The notes beneath the pieces were generated by a model that searched no databases, was not told where the DNA came from, and saw nothing but the letters and a program-made list of their open reading frames with translations. Source: Paenibacillus massiliensis subsp. panacisoli DSM 21345 (lineage in GTDB: Bacteria > Bacillota > Bacilli > Paenibacillales > Paenibacillaceae). From it: a stretch of DNA of 64,000 nt. A program made the translations under genes and the position numbers. Positions 9,188 to 18,037 of the stretch are shown here, piece after piece (position 1 is the stretch's first letter; every line of letters begins with the position of its first letter). The stretch is taken from positions 91,192 through 155,191 of the forward strand of contig NZ_AUFO01000011.1 of assembly GCF_000426545.1 (NCBI RefSeq). Direction: 5' to 3'.

Positions 9188-9432
9188 ACAGATCACATGT
9201 GAGTATAAAGTCGCTGCTGGCTGATCGCTGCTGGCTGATGTGATGCATTAACTCGGCTTATATATAATGCTAATTTCCTGCTGTCTCCTTAGTGCTTCCT
9301 CCAAAAATATGCTGGAATGGTTTACGTAAGATAATACCTCTCTTAAGATGGTATCACGTTGAACCATGGCTACTTGGGTGGCAGCATGGACAGTTGGACT
9401 GCAATCAAGGTCCTCTGGAAGGAGGTCTGAAC

Positions 9433-10611
9433 ATGAAGCAATCACACAGTGCAGTGTTCCGATCCGTCGCCGTGGAGCCTCTCGCTGAGGGTATACTGAG
9501 CGGTATGAGCTTCATGGTGAAGGATGTATTTGCCGTCAAGGGCCATACCAATAGTGCGGGCAATCCAAGCTGGCTCTCCTCGCATACTCCGGCTGAGCAG
9601 CATGCCGAGGCAGTGCAGCTTCTTCTGCAGCAAGGGGCGAGGCTGTCGGCGATGACGCATACGGACGAATTGATGTACAGCCTGAACGGTGAAAATGTTC
9701 ATTATGGAACACCATTAAATCCCGAGGCCCCGGATCGCATACCCGGAGGCTCTTCCAGCGGCTCCGCCTCTGCTGTAGCCTCCGGGCTGGCTGATTTTAC
9801 GCTAGGAACAGATACGGGCGGTTCAGTTCGAGTGCCTTCAGCTTATTGTGGCGTGTACGGGATGCGGCCAACATATGGCAGTGTGTCATTAGACGGCGTC
9901 ATCCCCTTGGCAGGTAGCTTTGATACGGTGGGCTGGATCGCTCGTGATCCTGAGCTGATGCTGAAGCTTGGCCGGGCATTGTTGCCTTCTAACCGCTTCG
10001 GAGAAATCGGATTCACGCGCATGCTATTCCCCGAAGAAGCGTGGGAGCTGGCTGATGAGAGCAGTCGTGGTATTCTGGAGAATGAGCTAAGCAAGCTGGG
10101 GAGCTTACAAGTGGAACGTGAAATGGCACGTATTGCTCCAGAGGGGCTAGCTGAGTGGATGAGCGTATTTCGTATCATACAGGGCTACGAGATATGGCAG
10201 ACCCATGGCGAATGGATCGAGCGCACGAAGCCTGTCTTTGGGCCCGACATCACAGAGCGCTTCGCTTGGGCTCGCACCATTGAGCAGGTGGACTATAGAG
10301 AGCAACAGCACCGGAGACAGCAGATGATGAAGCAATTGACTCGTGTGCTCTCAAACGGGGAGTTGCTCGTTATTCCGACTACGCCGGGGGCTGCTCCCAA
10401 GCTGGGGCTTGCCGGGGCACACATCGAGAGACGCAGAAGCCAGACGATGCAGCTGACCTGCATTGCTGGATTATGCGGACTACCTCAGCTAACGATTCCC
10501 CTTGGCACGGATCAGGGCTGTCCACTGGCAATCTCCGTAATTGCGGGTCAGAATCAGGACCTACGCCTTCTGGAATGGGCTGTGAGCATCCTTCCTGTAT
10601 TGAAGTCATAG
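9433..10611 (+). CDS. Amidase (amidase signature family)
   Basis: A 392-residue amidase of the GatA/FAAH type that hydrolyses a carboxamide through a Ser-cisSer-Lys triad. Lys30 is in FMVKDVFAVKG, the cis-Ser is Ser107 in GGSSSGSASA, and the nucleophile is Ser131 in DTGGSVRVPS; the 24-residue Ser spacing equals that of GatA. No GatB or GatC is adjacent and it is shorter than GatA, so it is a stand-alone amidase with unknown substrate. ATG 9433 follows GGAGG by eight bases; an open frame extends upstream to 9292 but without a binding site. A terminator follows. Confidence 0.88.
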   Translation: MKQSHSAVFRSVAVEPLAEGILSGMSFMVKDVFAVKGHTNSAGNPSWLSSHTPAEQHAEAVQLLLQQGARLSAMTHTDELMYSLNGENVHYGTPLNPEAPDRIPGGSSSGSASAVASGLADFTLGTDTGGSVRVPSAYCGVYGMRPTYGSVSLDGVIPLAGSFDTVGWIARDPELMLKLGRALLPSNRFGEIGFTRMLFPEEAWELADESSRGILENELSKLGSLQVEREMARIAPEGLAEWMSVFRIIQGYEIWQTHGEWIERTKPVFGPDITERFAWARTIEQVDYREQQHRRQQMMKQLTRVLSNGELLVIPTTPGAAPKLGLAGAHIERRRSQTMQLTCIAGLCGLPQLTIPLGTDQGCPLAISVIAGQNQDLRLLEWAVSILPVLKS

Positions 10612-10670
10612 TTGCAAGAGACAGATTTGGTTGGGTACTAGGCTCGCAATCAAAATCATATTAGCCAAGC

Positions 10671-10708
10671 AGAGCAGCGTTCTCCTAGTGGAGAATTGCT
10701 GCTCTTTT
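10671..10708 (+). terminator. Terminator after amidase gene
   Basis: AGAGCAGC and TTCTCC pair with GGAGAA and GCTGCTCT around a TAGT tetraloop. A TTTT follows immediately. Confidence 0.85.
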
Positions 10709-10752
10709 GCATATACGAGGTGTAGTTTATTTCGTTAAAGGAGGTAAAGAGT

Positions 10753-10796
10753 TTGCATTCTGAATCGTTATATCGTAATATATGAATATAACGATT
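10753..10796 (+). promoter_or_regulatory. Promoter overlapped by a perfect 11-bp inverted repeat (ArsR operator)
   Basis: TTGCAT (10753-10758) and TAATAT (10776-10781) are 17 bases apart, a good sigma-A promoter. AATCGTTATAT (10763-10773) and ATATAACGATT (10786-10796) form a perfect inverted repeat with a 12-base spacer that covers the -10 region. This AT-rich palindrome fits an ArsR/SmtB operator, so the regulator just downstream probably represses its own operon. The operator role is an inference from position and symmetry. Confidence 0.75.
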
Positions 10797-10817
10797 TTGT
10801 GAAGGGGATTAGCACTG

Positions 10818-11120
10818 ATGCAAAAGGATGTCATCACAACGTATGAAGAAGCTGCAGAACTGCTGAAGGCGCTGGCCCATCCTGTAAGGCTATGTATTGT
10901 CAACGGGTTGCTGACCAAGAAGGAGTGTAATGTGGCCTTCATGCAGGAATGTCTGGATCTTCCACAATCAACAGTATCCCAGCATTTACAGAAGCTGCGT
11001 AGCGCAGGGATCGTCGAGGCGAAGCGCAATGGCTTGGAAGTATACTATACGATTGCGAACGACCGAATCAGACAACTGGTAAGGGTGCTCGTTGCAGAGG
11101 AGGAAATATTTCATGGGTAA
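10818..11120 (+). CDS. ArsR/SmtB family transcriptional regulator, probable persulfide or thiol sensor
   Basis: A 100-residue winged-helix repressor. The recognition helix lies in DLPQSTVSQHLQKLRSAGIV and the wing in NGLEVYYTI. Cys26, Cys37 and Cys45 are available for thiol chemistry or metal binding. It overlaps the start of the downstream CoA-disulfide reductase fusion by eight bases, so the two are co-expressed. Together with the operator palindrome this suggests that it senses sulfane sulfur, like SqrR/BigR, but its Cys positions do not match the Cys41/Cys107 pair of SqrR exactly. The sensing mode is therefore inferred. Confidence 0.88.
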   Translation: MQKDVITTYEEAAELLKALAHPVRLCIVNGLLTKKECNVAFMQECLDLPQSTVSQHLQKLRSAGIVEAKRNGLEVYYTIANDRIRQLVRVLVAEEEIFHG

Positions 11121-13629
11121 GAAAATTGTCATTGTCGGCGGGGTAGCAGGGGGGGCATCTGCTGCGGCCAGATTGAGGAGACTGGATGAGAGTGCCCACA
11201 TTGTTCTGGTTGAGAGGGGCTCGTATATATCCTATGCGAACTGTGGTCTACCCTATTATATAGGTGGGGTGATCACAGACCGTTCCAGGCTAATGGTGCA
11301 GACCCCGGAAGCCATGCGACAACGGTTCAATCTGGATATTCGGACGGATAGCGAAGTCATTGGTATAGATCCGGACAGGAAGATTGTCCATATTCACAGC
11401 AAAGAACGTGGAAGCTACGAGGAGAGCTATGATCAGGTTATTCTGTCTCCAGGTGCACGACCACTGAGGCCACAGCTTCCGGGCATAGACAGTCCACGTA
11501 TTTATACGCTGCGCAGCATCCCAGATACAGATCGAATCAGACAAATGATTACCGAGGATGGTATTTCATCAGCCATTGTCATCGGGGGCGGCTTCATCGG
11601 CGTGGAGATGGCTGAGAATCTGCGAGAGGCTGGTCTTGCTGTCACGCTGGTCGAAGGAGGTCCTCAGCTCCTGTCACCATTGGATTCAGAAATGGCTGGG
11701 ATTGTTGCGAAGGAGATGGAGCAGCGTGGTGTCGAACTGCTGATGTCCCGCAAGGTTCAATCGTTCCGGGATGTAGCAGATGGTATTGAGGTGCACATGG
11801 CGGATGGCTCCTTTATTCAAGGTAATATGGTGCTGCTTGCTATTGGTGTTACCCCGGACACGGATTTTCTGCGGGAGAGCGGGATCGAACGGGGCCCTCG
11901 CGGCCATATCCTTGTAAATGAGAGATTGGAGACAAGTCTTGGAGATGTGTATGCAGTAGGAGATGCTGTGGCTGTCAGAGACTATGTCAATGGGGCGATC
12001 ACAGCGGTGCCTCTTGCCGGTCCTGCCAACAAGCAGGGGCGAATTGCTGCAGACAATATCTGTGGTCTGAACAGAACATATGAAGGCTCACAGGGTACGT
12101 CCATTTTGAAGGTGTTTGATATGACAGCAGCGTCAACGGGGAACAATGAGAAAACGTTGATCAGAGAAGGTATACCTTATCACGTGATCTATGTTCATCC
12201 TTCCTCACATGCGACTTATTATCCAGGAGCAATGCCAATGACCATCAAGCTCCTGTTCAACGATGAGGGGATCATTCTTGGTGCGCAAGCAGTGGGCCAT
12301 GAGGGCGTGGATAAGCGTATAGATACCCTCGCGACGGTCATCCGTATGCGGGGCACGGTGACGGATCTGACGGAGCTGGAGCTGGCTTACGCTCCTCCCT
12401 ATTCCTCGGCCAAGGACCCTGTGAACATGGCGGGCTACACTGCAGACAATGTATTAATGGGACTGGTGGACGTATTCGTCCCACAGGAGCTGCAAGGACG
12501 TGATCCCGAGCATACGATTCTGGTTGATTTACGAACAGAGCTGGAGCATAACAATGGTCACATCCCGGGCTCGTTGCTTATTCCAGTAGATGAGCTGCGA
12601 GATCGACTGCAGGAGCTGGATATAGAGAAGGAGATTTGGGTCTATTGTCAGGTAGGTCTTCGTGGATATACGGCCTCAAGAATTCTAAGTCAGCTTGGTT
12701 ATAAGGTTAGAAATCTGACAGGAGGATACAAGAGCTATCAAATGTTCAAGTATCAGCCGGGACAAGGTGATGCCAGTAGCACAAATCAGACAGTCAAAAG
12801 GGAGATAGCAGCAACGAGCTCGGCCCCGGTATCAGCTGCACATGAGTCATTCACCCACAGCATGTCAGGTGAGACTAGTACGAATGTTGCCCATGCAGAC
12901 GTTGTGCTTGATGCCTGTGGACTATCCTGTCCTGGTCCGTTAATCCAGGTGCGCCAGCAGATGGATCAGCTAAGCGAGGGTCAGGTACTCCATGTTATTG
13001 CGTCAGATCCTGGCTTCTACGAGGATATTCGCTCTTGGGCGAATATGGTTCAAGCTGAGCTGCTTCAGCTTAACAGACTGCCAGGTGGGCGAATTGAGGC
13101 CTATATTCAGAAGGGGAAGGGCCTGGAGCCGAACGCTGAATTGAATCGAGGGGCATCTGCGTCAGGCACCAGTATGGTTGTATTCAGTGGCGACCTGGAT
13201 AAAGCTATTGCATCCTTCATCATTGCTAATGGAGCAGCAGCTAGCGGCAAGAAGGTCACGATGTTCTTCACGTTCTGGGGATTGAATGTCATTCGCAAGT
13301 CCACCAAGACACCTGTCGTCAAAAATGGGATCAGTCGTATGTTCGGCCTCATGATGCCGCGTGGTAGCCGTAAGCTCCCGCTGTCACGTATGAACATGCT
13401 TGGTGCGGGCCCAAAAATGATCCGTGGTGTCATGAACAGCCAGGGAATTCTCTCTTTGGAGCAGCTGATCGAGACGGCGATCCAGCAGGGAGTGGAGCTT
13501 GTCGCCTGTCAAATGTCGATGGATGTCATGGGCATCAAGCCAGAGGAGCTGATTGACGGTGTACGACTTGGCGGAGTGGGCTACTACCTGGGGCAAGCGG
13601 ATCAATCGGGAATTAATCTCTTTATCTAA
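11113..13629 (+). CDS. CoA-disulfide reductase - rhodanese - TusA - DsrE-like four-domain fusion
   Basis: An 838-residue multidomain enzyme for persulfide handling. Residues 1-445 form an FAD/NAD(P)H pyridine-nucleotide disulfide reductase of the CoADR type, with GGVAGGASAAAR and redox Cys44 in SYANCGLPYY. Residues about 460-555 are a rhodanese with active Cys512 in YCQVGLRGY. Residues about 595-670 are a TusA domain with CPGP (Cys606, also Cys602). Residues about 676-838 are a DsrE/DsrF-like domain (FSGDLDKAIASFIIANGAA). CoADR-rhodanese proteins reduce CoA persulfide and polysulfide; the added carrier domains suggest sulfur relay inside one chain. ATG 11113 has GAGGAGG upstream and overlaps the ArsR stop. 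Confidence 0.93.
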   Translation: MGKKIVIVGGVAGGASAAARLRRLDESAHIVLVERGSYISYANCGLPYYIGGVITDRSRLMVQTPEAMRQRFNLDIRTDSEVIGIDPDRKIVHIHSKERGSYEESYDQVILSPGARPLRPQLPGIDSPRIYTLRSIPDTDRIRQMITEDGISSAIVIGGGFIGVEMAENLREAGLAVTLVEGGPQLLSPLDSEMAGIVAKEMEQRGVELLMSRKVQSFRDVADGIEVHMADGSFIQGNMVLLAIGVTPDTDFLRESGIERGPRGHILVNERLETSLGDVYAVGDAVAVRDYVNGAITAVPLAGPANKQGRIAADNICGLNRTYEGSQGTSILKVFDMTAASTGNNEKTLIREGIPYHVIYVHPSSHATYYPGAMPMTIKLLFNDEGIILGAQAVGHEGVDKRIDTLATVIRMRGTVTDLTELELAYAPPYSSAKDPVNMAGYTADNVLMGLVDVFVPQELQGRDPEHTILVDLRTELEHNNGHIPGSLLIPVDELRDRLQELDIEKEIWVYCQVGLRGYTASRILSQLGYKVRNLTGGYKSYQMFKYQPGQGDASSTNQTVKREIAATSSAPVSAAHESFTHSMSGETSTNVAHADVVLDACGLSCPGPLIQVRQQMDQLSEGQVLHVIASDPGFYEDIRSWANMVQAELLQLNRLPGGRIEAYIQKGKGLEPNAELNRGASASGTSMVVFSGDLDKAIASFIIANGAAASGKKVTMFFTFWGLNVIRKSTKTPVVKNGISRMFGLMMPRGSRKLPLSRMNMLGAGPKMIRGVMNSQGILSLEQLIETAIQQGVELVACQMSMDVMGIKPEELIDGVRLGGVGYYLGQADQSGINLFI

Positions 13630-13979
13630 ATTGACATCCAATGGGGCTATCCCAAATTGGCTGTGCAGGACTAGTGGACATTTCTACACACAGGAACTTT
13701 ATCCAGTCAGGGAGTAACTTGATTTACAATAGACAGGCCGTCATCCAGGATCATGGGTGACGGCTTATTTCTATTACTATAGTACTTTTATTACTGTGTT
13801 TTTCTATAATTGATTTTTTCGAGATGCCTTGTTCCTATCAGGTCCTACTTACGATATGCTAATTTTTTCATTTCCTTTACATAGAATTGAATTCGCTCTG
13901 ATATTTCAGCAGTATGATAGTTCATGTTTGGTATAGTTCCAGAGTGTTAACAAATCTACCAAAAAAGGGGTCAGTGTAC
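13630..13979 (+). promoter_or_regulatory. Gap holding a terminator (13737-13770) and the phn promoter region
   Basis: GCCGTCA(T)CC pairs with GG(G)TGACGGC, followed by TTATTTCTATT, ending the sulfur operon. The remaining 200 bases are AT-rich and must hold the phnD promoter. One TTTACA (13876) and one TTAACA are present, but no regular PhoP-type tandem array was found. No gene seen. Confidence 0.5.
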
Positions 13980-15080
13980 GTGAAAGTCAAAAACAGATTG
14001 ATGTTTGTTGCCCTGTGGATCTTAGTTATAGGGCTGATGGCAGGCTGCGCATCCGGAGGTGCAGGCACCACTACAGAAAGTAACGGAGCCGGAACGCAGC
14101 CAGCAGGGGAAACCACTGGGGATACCTCTTCCGCAAACAAGGAAATTCCGGAGCTGAAGGTGAGCTTTGTACCATCCAAAGATCCGGAGCAGATCGTAAC
14201 GGCAACCGAGCCGCTTAAGGAGCTTCTCAAGAAGCAACTGGAGACGGAAGGCTATACAGTGGGTAACGTAGACATCAATGTTGGAACCACATACGAAGCT
14301 GTTGGTGAAGCACTGTCAGCGGGGACTACAGATATCGGCTTTATTCCGGGAGGTACTTATGCTCTGTATGATGATGGAGCAGACGTCATTCTGACGGCAA
14401 CCCGTGCAGGACTGTCCAATGACTCCGATGCGGCGAAGGATTGGAATGACAACAAGCCGACAGACCCTACAAGCGATCAAGTTACTTATTACCGCAGCCT
14501 TTTCATCGCGGGTCCTACGGACAAGGGTAAAGAGCTGGCTGAGAAAGTAAATAAAGGTGAGCAATTGACTTGGGAGGATCTGAACAGTGCGAACTGGGCC
14601 GTTATGTCTTCCTCATCCTCGGCTGGATATATCTATCCTACCCTGTGGTTGCAGGACAATTTCCAGAAGAGCCTGACAGATCTGGCTCATGTTACACAAT
14701 CGGACTCCTACGGTAGTTCCTTTGCGCGACTGGCTTCCGGACAAGCTGATATTATCGTAGCTTATGCGGATGCAAGAAGAGACTACGTGGATCAATGGAC
14801 AAAAGACTTCGGTCGTAGCGGCACAATCTGGGATGAGACTAATGTTATTGGTGTAACACAGCCAATCTACAACGATACCATCAGTGTAAGCAAGACAAGC
14901 CCAATCATGGATGATGCCTTCAAGGCTGCACTGCAAAAAGCGTTCATCGCTATTGCACAGACACCAGAAGGCAAAGAAGTCATCGCAGTCTACACGCATG
15001 AAGGTTATAAGGAAGCTACAGCAGCTGATTACGATGGCGAGAGAAAAGCCCAAGAGCTGCTCAGAAATATGAAGAAGTAA
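13980..15080 (+). CDS. phnD: Phosphate/phosphonate ABC transporter substrate-binding lipoprotein
   Basis: A 366-residue PhnD-family lipoprotein. The signal peptide ends in LMAGC with Cys23 as the lipid anchor, followed by a Ser/Thr/Gly-rich linker. The body has the family features LKVSFVPSKDPEQI, IGFIPGGTYALYDD and SSSSAGYIYPTLWL, the last being the usual oxyanion-binding segment. I chose GTG 13980, which follows AAAAGGGG and begins a proper signal peptide; an upstream ATG at 13914 would add 22 residues in front of it. PhnC and two PhnE genes follow. No C-P lyase genes are in the window, so the ligand could be a phosphonate, phosphite or phosphate ester. Confidence 0.92.
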   Translation: MKVKNRLMFVALWILVIGLMAGCASGGAGTTTESNGAGTQPAGETTGDTSSANKEIPELKVSFVPSKDPEQIVTATEPLKELLKKQLETEGYTVGNVDINVGTTYEAVGEALSAGTTDIGFIPGGTYALYDDGADVILTATRAGLSNDSDAAKDWNDNKPTDPTSDQVTYYRSLFIAGPTDKGKELAEKVNKGEQLTWEDLNSANWAVMSSSSSAGYIYPTLWLQDNFQKSLTDLAHVTQSDSYGSSFARLASGQADIIVAYADARRDYVDQWTKDFGRSGTIWDETNVIGVTQPIYNDTISVSKTSPIMDDAFKAALQKAFIAIAQTPEGKEVIAVYTHEGYKEATAADYDGERKAQELLRNMKK

Positions 15081-15129
15081 GACAGCAACGGGCACTTACG
15101 ATAAATATCAGAGATGGCCCATCATGGAG

Positions 15130-15171
15130 ACCAATGAGAACATCGGCTTTTTGGATGTTCTCATTGGTTTT
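15130..15171 (+). terminator. Hairpin terminator between phnD and phnC
   Basis: A perfect 15-bp stem (ACCAATGAGAACATC 15130-15144 with its complement 15154-15168), a nine-base loop and TTTT form a Rho-independent terminator inside the operon. It probably reduces read-through so that the binding protein exceeds the ATPase and permeases. An open frame running through it from 15124 is not the true phnC start. Confidence 0.85.
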
Positions 15172-15246
15172 ATGAATCTTCCCGCCATGTTATTAAGCTT
15201 CTCACGGGGTTATGAATCTCTCACTAATAACGATTGGAGTAGTTCC

Positions 15247-16062
15247 ATGATCGAATTTAATCATGTTGATAAGACTTATAGCAATGGAACGACGGCATTG
15301 CGAGATATTAATCTGAAGATTGAGCAGGGGGAGTTCGTAGCGGTCATCGGTCTCTCCGGTGCCGGCAAATCTACGCTCATTCGCTGCATTAACCGAATGC
15401 ATGACATCACTGGAGGCACACTGCTGGTTGATAAGGTAGATGTGGCCAAGCTGAAGGGAAAGCAGGTTCGACAGTTTCGGCGGAGAATCGGAATGATCTT
15501 CCAATCCTTCAATCTGGTGACGAGGACGACGGTCATTAACAATGTATTGGTCTCCTTTGTTCCGGACCTGCCGCATTGGCGTAAATGGATAGGGCTGTAC
15601 ACGAAGGAACAGAAGATCAAGGCACTGGAGGCCTTGGATAAGGTCGGTATACTCGACAAGGCATTCGTCCGTGTAGATCAGCTATCAGGTGGTCAGCAAC
15701 AGCGGGTAGCGCTGGCGCGTACCTTGGCCCAGAGCCCTGATATCATTTTGGCGGATGAGCCGATTGCTTCACTGGACCCGGTGACGTCACGTATCGTCAT
15801 GGACGATTTCAAGAACATTAACAAGGCTATGAATATTTCCGTCATTATGAATATTCACCATGTGGAAATCGCGTTGGAATATGCAGATCGTATTATCGGA
15901 ATTAACAAAGGCGAGGTCGTATTTGACGGCGCAGCTTCCCAAGTGACTACAGATATTCTGGAGCACATTTATGGAGGCAAATTTGAGGAGGAGAAAGCAT
16001 CCTTTAACGAGCATGCAGCAGAGCCCGTTGCCGTAGGAGGAGGCTCTGTCTATGGTGGATAA
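15247..16062 (+). CDS. phnC: Phosphonate-type ABC transporter ATP-binding protein
   Basis: A 271-residue ATPase starting MIEFNHVDKTYSNGTTALRD. Walker A is GLSGAGKST, the signature is LSGGQQQR and Walker B is IILADEPIASLDP. ATG 15247 sits behind TTGGAGTAG; upstream in-frame starts lie within a terminator hairpin. It energises uptake with the two PhnE-type permeases. Its stop overlaps the first permease start by 11 bases, showing coupling. Confidence 0.93.
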   Translation: MIEFNHVDKTYSNGTTALRDINLKIEQGEFVAVIGLSGAGKSTLIRCINRMHDITGGTLLVDKVDVAKLKGKQVRQFRRRIGMIFQSFNLVTRTTVINNVLVSFVPDLPHWRKWIGLYTKEQKIKALEALDKVGILDKAFVRVDQLSGGQQQRVALARTLAQSPDIILADEPIASLDPVTSRIVMDDFKNINKAMNISVIMNIHHVEIALEYADRIIGINKGEVVFDGAASQVTTDILEHIYGGKFEEEKASFNEHAAEPVAVGGGSVYGG

Positions 16063-16867
16063 GCTCTTTCCTCCACACCAGATCAAGCTACCCAGTGGCA
16101 AAGTCGTCCTGCAAAGAAGATCAAGAACACCGCTGGTCATCATTATTCTGTTGATTTGCACCATCTTCTCGGTTCAGTTCACCGGCTTCAAGCTGGATGT
16201 GCTGTTCTCGCGGATCGGTCAATTTTTTGTCATTATCGGGAATATGATTCCTCCCAATTGGAACAGCTTCTCATCCATATGGGGACCGCTGCTGGATACG
16301 CTCAAGATGTCCTTGCTCGGCTCCATGATCGGGGCGGCGCTTGCCCTGCCGGCGGCTGTGCTGGCTTCCTCGAATATTGTTCATAATAAAGTTATCGTCG
16401 TCATCAGCAAGACATTACTGAGTCTGCTGAGAACAATGCCAACCCTAGTGACTGCACTGATTGCTACCTTCATCTTCGGATTGGGGCCGATGGCAGGAAC
16501 GGTAGCAATCATGCTCTTTACCGTATCGTATGTGGGGAAGCTGGTCTACGAGCAGATTGAAAACGTCGATATGGGAGCCTTTGAGGCTATGGAGTCCATC
16601 GGAATGACGAGAATCCAGGCTTTTCGTTACGCGACACTCCCGCAGATTCTTCCGAGCTATCTGTCGACCTCCCTATTTTGCTTTGAGGGCAATGTCCGTT
16701 ATGCAGCGATTCTGGGTTATGTCGGGGCCGGAGGGATCGGACTGCTCATCAATGAGAATCTGGGCTGGCGGGAGTATTCCAGCGTCGGCATGATCATTTT
16801 GTCGTTGATCGTCACCGTATACATCATTGAGACGATAAGCGAGCATTTCCGGAAAAAGTTAATCTAA
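16052..16867 (+). CDS. phnE: Phosphonate-type ABC transporter permease, first copy
   Basis: A 271-residue PhnE-family inner membrane permease with about six transmembrane segments. The EAA-like loop is GAFEAMESIGMTRIQAFRYATLPQILP and the C-terminal family mark GYVGAGGIGLLINENLGWREYSSVG is clear. It starts inside the end of phnC with GGAGGAGG upstream. A second, divergent PhnE follows, so the two likely form a heterodimeric channel, as in other PhnDCEE systems. Confidence 0.92.
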   Translation: MVDKLFPPHQIKLPSGKVVLQRRSRTPLVIIILLICTIFSVQFTGFKLDVLFSRIGQFFVIIGNMIPPNWNSFSSIWGPLLDTLKMSLLGSMIGAALALPAAVLASSNIVHNKVIVVISKTLLSLLRTMPTLVTALIATFIFGLGPMAGTVAIMLFTVSYVGKLVYEQIENVDMGAFEAMESIGMTRIQAFRYATLPQILPSYLSTSLFCFEGNVRYAAILGYVGAGGIGLLINENLGWREYSSVGMIILSLIVTVYIIETISEHFRKKLI

Positions 16868-17006
16868 GAATAAATTTCATAATACCTTTAGCTGCTTCAA
16901 TGTATGACTAGATATAGATCAAAACGGTTTAGTTTGTCTGTATCTAGTTACCAAAAATCGTGTTGTTCATTTATGAAATTTATTCCTAAGGGAGAATATA
17001 GGACCT

Positions 17007-17813
17007 ATGACGACAGTAGAAAAGGAGCTGCAGGCTGCACCACGCAGTCATCGCTACCTCCTGACCATTATGGCAGTCATTCTCGTGCTCTTTGTATGGT
17101 CACTGACGACAGTGAATCTGAACGATATCGACCAGAGCGGAGCAGGGATTGCTATTAATATTTTTAAAGGGCTGTTTCAGCCGGATCTCACCCTGCTCTT
17201 CAATTTCACGGAGCAAGGCGTGTTGTACCTGCTGCTTCAGACCGTGGCCATTGCCTTTCTGGGGACGCTGGTAGGCTCTGTGTTGGCTGTCCCGCTTGCT
17301 TTTCTGGCTGCATCCAATGTAGTACCAAAACCCGTATCCTGGGTTACAAGGCTACTGCTTATTACGATTCGGACCGTTCCAGCACTGGTATATGGTCTGA
17401 TGCTGATTCGTGTAACGGGCCCGGGGCCGTTCGCCGGCGTGCTTACCGTGGGGCTCGTCTCCATCGGTATGCTGTCCAAGCTTTTCGTGGATGCGATTGA
17501 GGAATTGGATACGAAAGTCCTGGAATCGATGACCTCGGTTGGCTGTACGACATTTGAGAAAATCCGCTTCGGCATCGTACCTCAGTTGTTCTCGGTCTTT
17601 CTGTCCGTTATGATCTATCGCTTCGATATGAATATGCGTGAGGCATCCATTCTGGGTCTCGTCGGTGCAGGTGGAATTGGTGCACCGCTGATCTTCGCCA
17701 TGCGAAGCTACAAGTGGAATCAGGTCGGAGCCATTCTCATTGGGCTGGTAGTCCTGATCCTGATCATCGAGTGGGTATCCAATCGACTTCGTTCCAAGCT
17801 GGTCAAGGGCTAG
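17007..17813 (+). CDS. phnE: Phosphonate-type ABC transporter permease, second copy
   Basis: A 268-residue PhnE paralogue with the loop KVLESMTSVGCTTFEKIRFGIVPQ and the C-terminal GLVGAGGIGAPLIFAMRSYKWNQVGA. A GGGAGAATATAGG stretch lies before ATG 17007. The 139-base gap to the previous permease shows no hairpin, so it is probably in the same transcript. It is the last gene of the phn operon, which ends at the terminator 17952-17998. Confidence 0.92.
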   Translation: MTTVEKELQAAPRSHRYLLTIMAVILVLFVWSLTTVNLNDIDQSGAGIAINIFKGLFQPDLTLLFNFTEQGVLYLLLQTVAIAFLGTLVGSVLAVPLAFLAASNVVPKPVSWVTRLLLITIRTVPALVYGLMLIRVTGPGPFAGVLTVGLVSIGMLSKLFVDAIEELDTKVLESMTSVGCTTFEKIRFGIVPQLFSVFLSVMIYRFDMNMREASILGLVGAGGIGAPLIFAMRSYKWNQVGAILIGLVVLILIIEWVSNRLRSKLVKG

Positions 17814-17951
17814 TGGAGCATGATATGAGCATGGAGCCGCTGTAAGTGAGGAGCCCTGTCGACCGCTCATATTCAGCAATATGCCTGGCGGCAAGATATT
17901 GACATCTAGCCTCCAAAGGTGATTGAACCCGAGTTATGTAACATGCTGTAC

Positions 17952-17998
17952 AAAAACAGGAGCTACTAGGATTCATTATCCGATAGCTCCTGTTTTTT
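17952..17998. terminator. Bidirectional terminator between phnE and the 5'-nucleotidase gene
   Basis: AAAAACAGGAGCTA pairs with TAGCTCCTGTTTTT, giving a T-run on either strand. The genes on both sides converge on it. Confidence 0.9.
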
Positions 17999-18037
17999 GT
18001 AATTACAGTGCTCGTAGTTTAGTTGGAGAGTTGGGTG

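Noticed and set aside
9292..9432. T-box-like words (AAGATGGTATCACG, GGGTGGCAGC) upstream of the amidase gene
   Set aside because: The best word matches the T-box consensus at 11 of 14 bases, but there is no terminator hairpin with a T-run after it and no clear stem I or AGUA bulge upstream.
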